Source: Celerinatantimonas sp046054165 | GTDB taxonomy: Bacteria; Pseudomonadota; Gammaproteobacteria; Enterobacterales; Celerinatantimonadaceae | Direction of reading: 5' to 3' | Length of the DNA: 64,000 bases | Assembly (NCBI RefSeq): GCF_046054165.1 | Contig: NZ_JBFNXK010000002.1 | Location: 124,001 to 188,000 of the forward strand | Part shown: positions 62,448 to 64,000 of the stretch, one piece after another | Position numbering within the stretch: the stretch's first letter is position 1 | How the letters are laid out: each line of letters opens with the position of its first letter | Program-made: the position numbers and the translations under genes | Notes under the pieces: model-generated | Database searches by the model: none | Told to the model about the DNA's origin: nothing | What the model saw: the letters and a program-made list of their open reading frames with translations, nothing else

Positions 62448-63194
62448 ATGAATATAAAAGCTGTTGGTATTATTTTATCTGTTTCATTATGCTCATCAGC
62501 CCCTATTATGGCAGCAGATCTTTCATTGGGTCTAATGGGAGGAACGAATTCTTCTCCTTATAAAGGTGTTGATTCTAAAGGTTTTGTCATGCCGCTCATC
62601 TCGGCCGACTCCCAATACTTATATCTGCATACCACGCAAGGAGGGATTCATCTTTATCGTCCCAATCAGCAATTTCAGATCAATCTCTTTGCCGAATATT
62701 CAGGAACTGAATTCAAACCTCACGATAGTGATAATCATCAGATGCGGCTACTCGATCACCGCAAACCCTCTGTTTATAGCGGGTTAGGAATCACATTCAA
62801 TACTGGGGCCGGCAGGATGCAAGCCTCTGTTATGTATGATGTGTTCAGCCACAGTAACGGATGGATTAGCAAAATCGGCTATGCATACCCAATCCAGCAG
62901 GGGGCACTGACACTAATCCCAAGCCTTTCGGTACAATATAATAGTAAACATCAAAACCAATACTATTATGGTATCTCTTCCGGTGAAGCAACTCGCAGTG
63001 GATTATCCAGTTATCAAGCTGATGGGGGCTTATTCCCAACGATCGGCCTGACGGCCCGCTATCATATCACGCAAAACTGGATTGCTCAGCTCAACGGTCA
63101 ATACACTTTTTATAATAATGATATTACCGACAGTCCCATGGTGGACTCAGACTATGCGCTCTCTGCCAGCGCCGGAATTATGTATCATTTTTAA
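62448..63194 (+). CDS. MipA/OmpV family outer-membrane protein
   Basis: A 248-aa protein with a signal peptide cleaved after about PIMA-A (residue 22) and amphipathic beta strands ending in a terminal aromatic (YHF), the outer-membrane insertion signal. The GGTNSSPYKGVDSKGFVMPLISAD opening and SGLGITFNTGAGR are typical of MipA/OmpV scaffold or porin-like proteins. Cargo or partner unknown. AAGGAA ribosome site. Confidence 0.88.
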   Translation: MNIKAVGIILSVSLCSSAPIMAADLSLGLMGGTNSSPYKGVDSKGFVMPLISADSQYLYLHTTQGGIHLYRPNQQFQINLFAEYSGTEFKPHDSDNHQMRLLDHRKPSVYSGLGITFNTGAGRMQASVMYDVFSHSNGWISKIGYAYPIQQGALTLIPSLSVQYNSKHQNQYYYGISSGEATRSGLSSYQADGGLFPTIGLTARYHITQNWIAQLNGQYTFYNNDITDSPMVDSDYALSASAGIMYHF

Positions 63195-63210
63195 ATTTAT
63201 TAACGGCTCA

Positions 63211-63265
63211 CTACGCAGGTTTTGGATGTCAGACTTATCTCAGTCAATATGAGGAACCTGCGTAG
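63211..63265. repeat. 11-bp inverted repeat after the MipA gene
   Basis: CTACGCAGGTT (63211-63221) and AACCTGCGTAG (63255-63265) flank a 33-base loop. A long-loop hairpin that may end the mipA-like transcript; no T-run. Confidence 0.4.
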
Positions 63266-63843
63266 GATTATATGCATCAGCTGACAGAGCTCACCATCGA
63301 TTCTATCCAACCTAAACGATCCTTTATTTCTGAAAATTTCCACTGATATTTCTGATATGACCCAACAAATAAATAACTTTGTTATATTGCATCATTTAGG
63401 ATCCTGAAGATTAATAATGATTATTTATAATAATTTTATTAATAGTCGTAAAAATGTCATATATAAACGATGCAGGATTGACTATATGCCTCATATAAAT
63501 TTATAGGCTACAGATTCTTATCATTTACCAAATACGAACGATGTGTCCAATACCAATATCGGCATACCGCATGCTGCCCACTCTCGCAGATCCTGTTTAA
63601 TACCACATTTTTCAATAGCCTATCCCCCTCGCAAGCATTTTGTAATGGGTTTTCTTTCTATCCGAAAAAATAGAGCGGATCTCAGTTATGTTTTGCTATC
63701 AGTGATATATGAATGAAAACATCAGGTCATGGCAGTGCTAACGGTCCATCAGCCCAAAGACCAATAGCCCCCTGATGCATGGCTCTACTCGAATATTTCC
63801 AAACACGACCCAAGAAATATTCACATTATCTGTTGAGGTATTT
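63266..63843. other. AT-rich gap before the last gene
   Basis: About 580 bases, AT-rich near 63400-63500, with no supported ORF or RNA. Presumably holds the promoter of the gene at 63844. Confidence 0.5.
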
Positions 63844-64000
63844 ATGACAATCTATCCCGTTCAACACAGTGCTCTGCTTCGCCAGACCTCTCATCCATTT
63901 AGCCGGGAAGTTCTGGAACAAACCGTTCAACAACTCATCGAAAATCTGGTACATATTCGTGATAACGAGGGCGAATTTTTGCTACATCTCGATGATGGGC
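63844..64000 (+). CDS. Probable GH88/GH105 unsaturated uronyl hydrolase (partial)
   Basis: The first 52 codons of a gene cut by the window edge; GAGG lies five bases before the ATG. The start MTIYPVQHSALLRQ and the segment IRDNEGEFLLHLDDG resemble the N-terminus of proteobacterial glycoside hydrolase 88/105 proteins, which remove unsaturated uronic acids from pectin or glycosaminoglycan fragments. The catalytic region is outside the window, so the call rests on a short stretch. Confidence 0.5.
   Translation, partial: MTIYPVQHSALLRQTSHPFSREVLEQTVQQLIENLVHIRDNEGEFLLHLDDG

Overview
The window is chromosomal DNA from a gammaproteobacterium of moderate GC. Housekeeping order and protein sequences (gcvTHP, uppP-folK-folB, plsY, tsaD, rpsU-yqeY-dnaG-rpoD, an ileX-type tRNA) place it near the Vibrionales/Alteromonadales/Aeromonadales group. 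I cannot name the genus from sequence alone.

Layout. (1) 1-18012 is core genome. It holds a lysozyme-like lipoprotein, the glycine cleavage operon, two near-identical REP-associated tyrosine transposases (RAYTs), uppP-folK-folB, plsY, tsaD and the macromolecular-synthesis operon rpsU-yqeY-dnaG-rpoD, ending at tRNA-Ile2(CAU). The gaps are packed with GTAG-type REP/BIME palindromes, including a seven-unit array of about 120 bp period and a six-unit array of exactly 98 bp period. (2) 17967-28640 is a 10.6 kb integrated element in the 3' end of the tRNA gene, bounded by perfect 65-bp direct repeats. It carries a tyrosine integrase, an AlpA-like regulator, a gpA-like HUH replication endonuclease, and mosaic cargo: a HipA-like kinase with a DUF3037 protein, and a very AT-rich operon of an SF1 helicase plus an unrecognised partner. 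(3) 28832-38653 is a complete type I-F CRISPR-Cas system: 22 repeats and 21 spacers, then cas6f, cas7f, cas5f, cas8f, cas2-3 and cas1, all read on the minus strand. (4) 38654-49900 is an AT-rich gap followed by a three-gene cassette: a 93-aa predicted beta protein, a 2740-aa SpvB/RHS-type giant protein with a glycine-zipper tail, and a PI-PLC-like protein. Each gene is followed by a strong stem-loop. (5) 50040-64000 is metabolic and accessory: a monooxygenase-fold protein, a Cys-rich protein, an NCS1 permease/NTF2-like/aldehyde dehydrogenase operon, a GST, a phosphoesterase, a tandem palindromic repeat, a chemoreceptor with a duplicated sensor, acuR/acuI, a beta-hydroxyacid dehydrogenase, a MipA/OmpV porin-like protein and the start of a probable GH88/105 hydrolase.

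The two strongest candidates for undescribed biology are the SF1 helicase operon inside the tRNA-borne element (possible anti-phage cargo) and the small protein/RHS giant/phospholipase cassette (possible toxin system). Both functional readings are inference. The gene boundaries, motifs, repeats and hairpins are read directly from the sequence.
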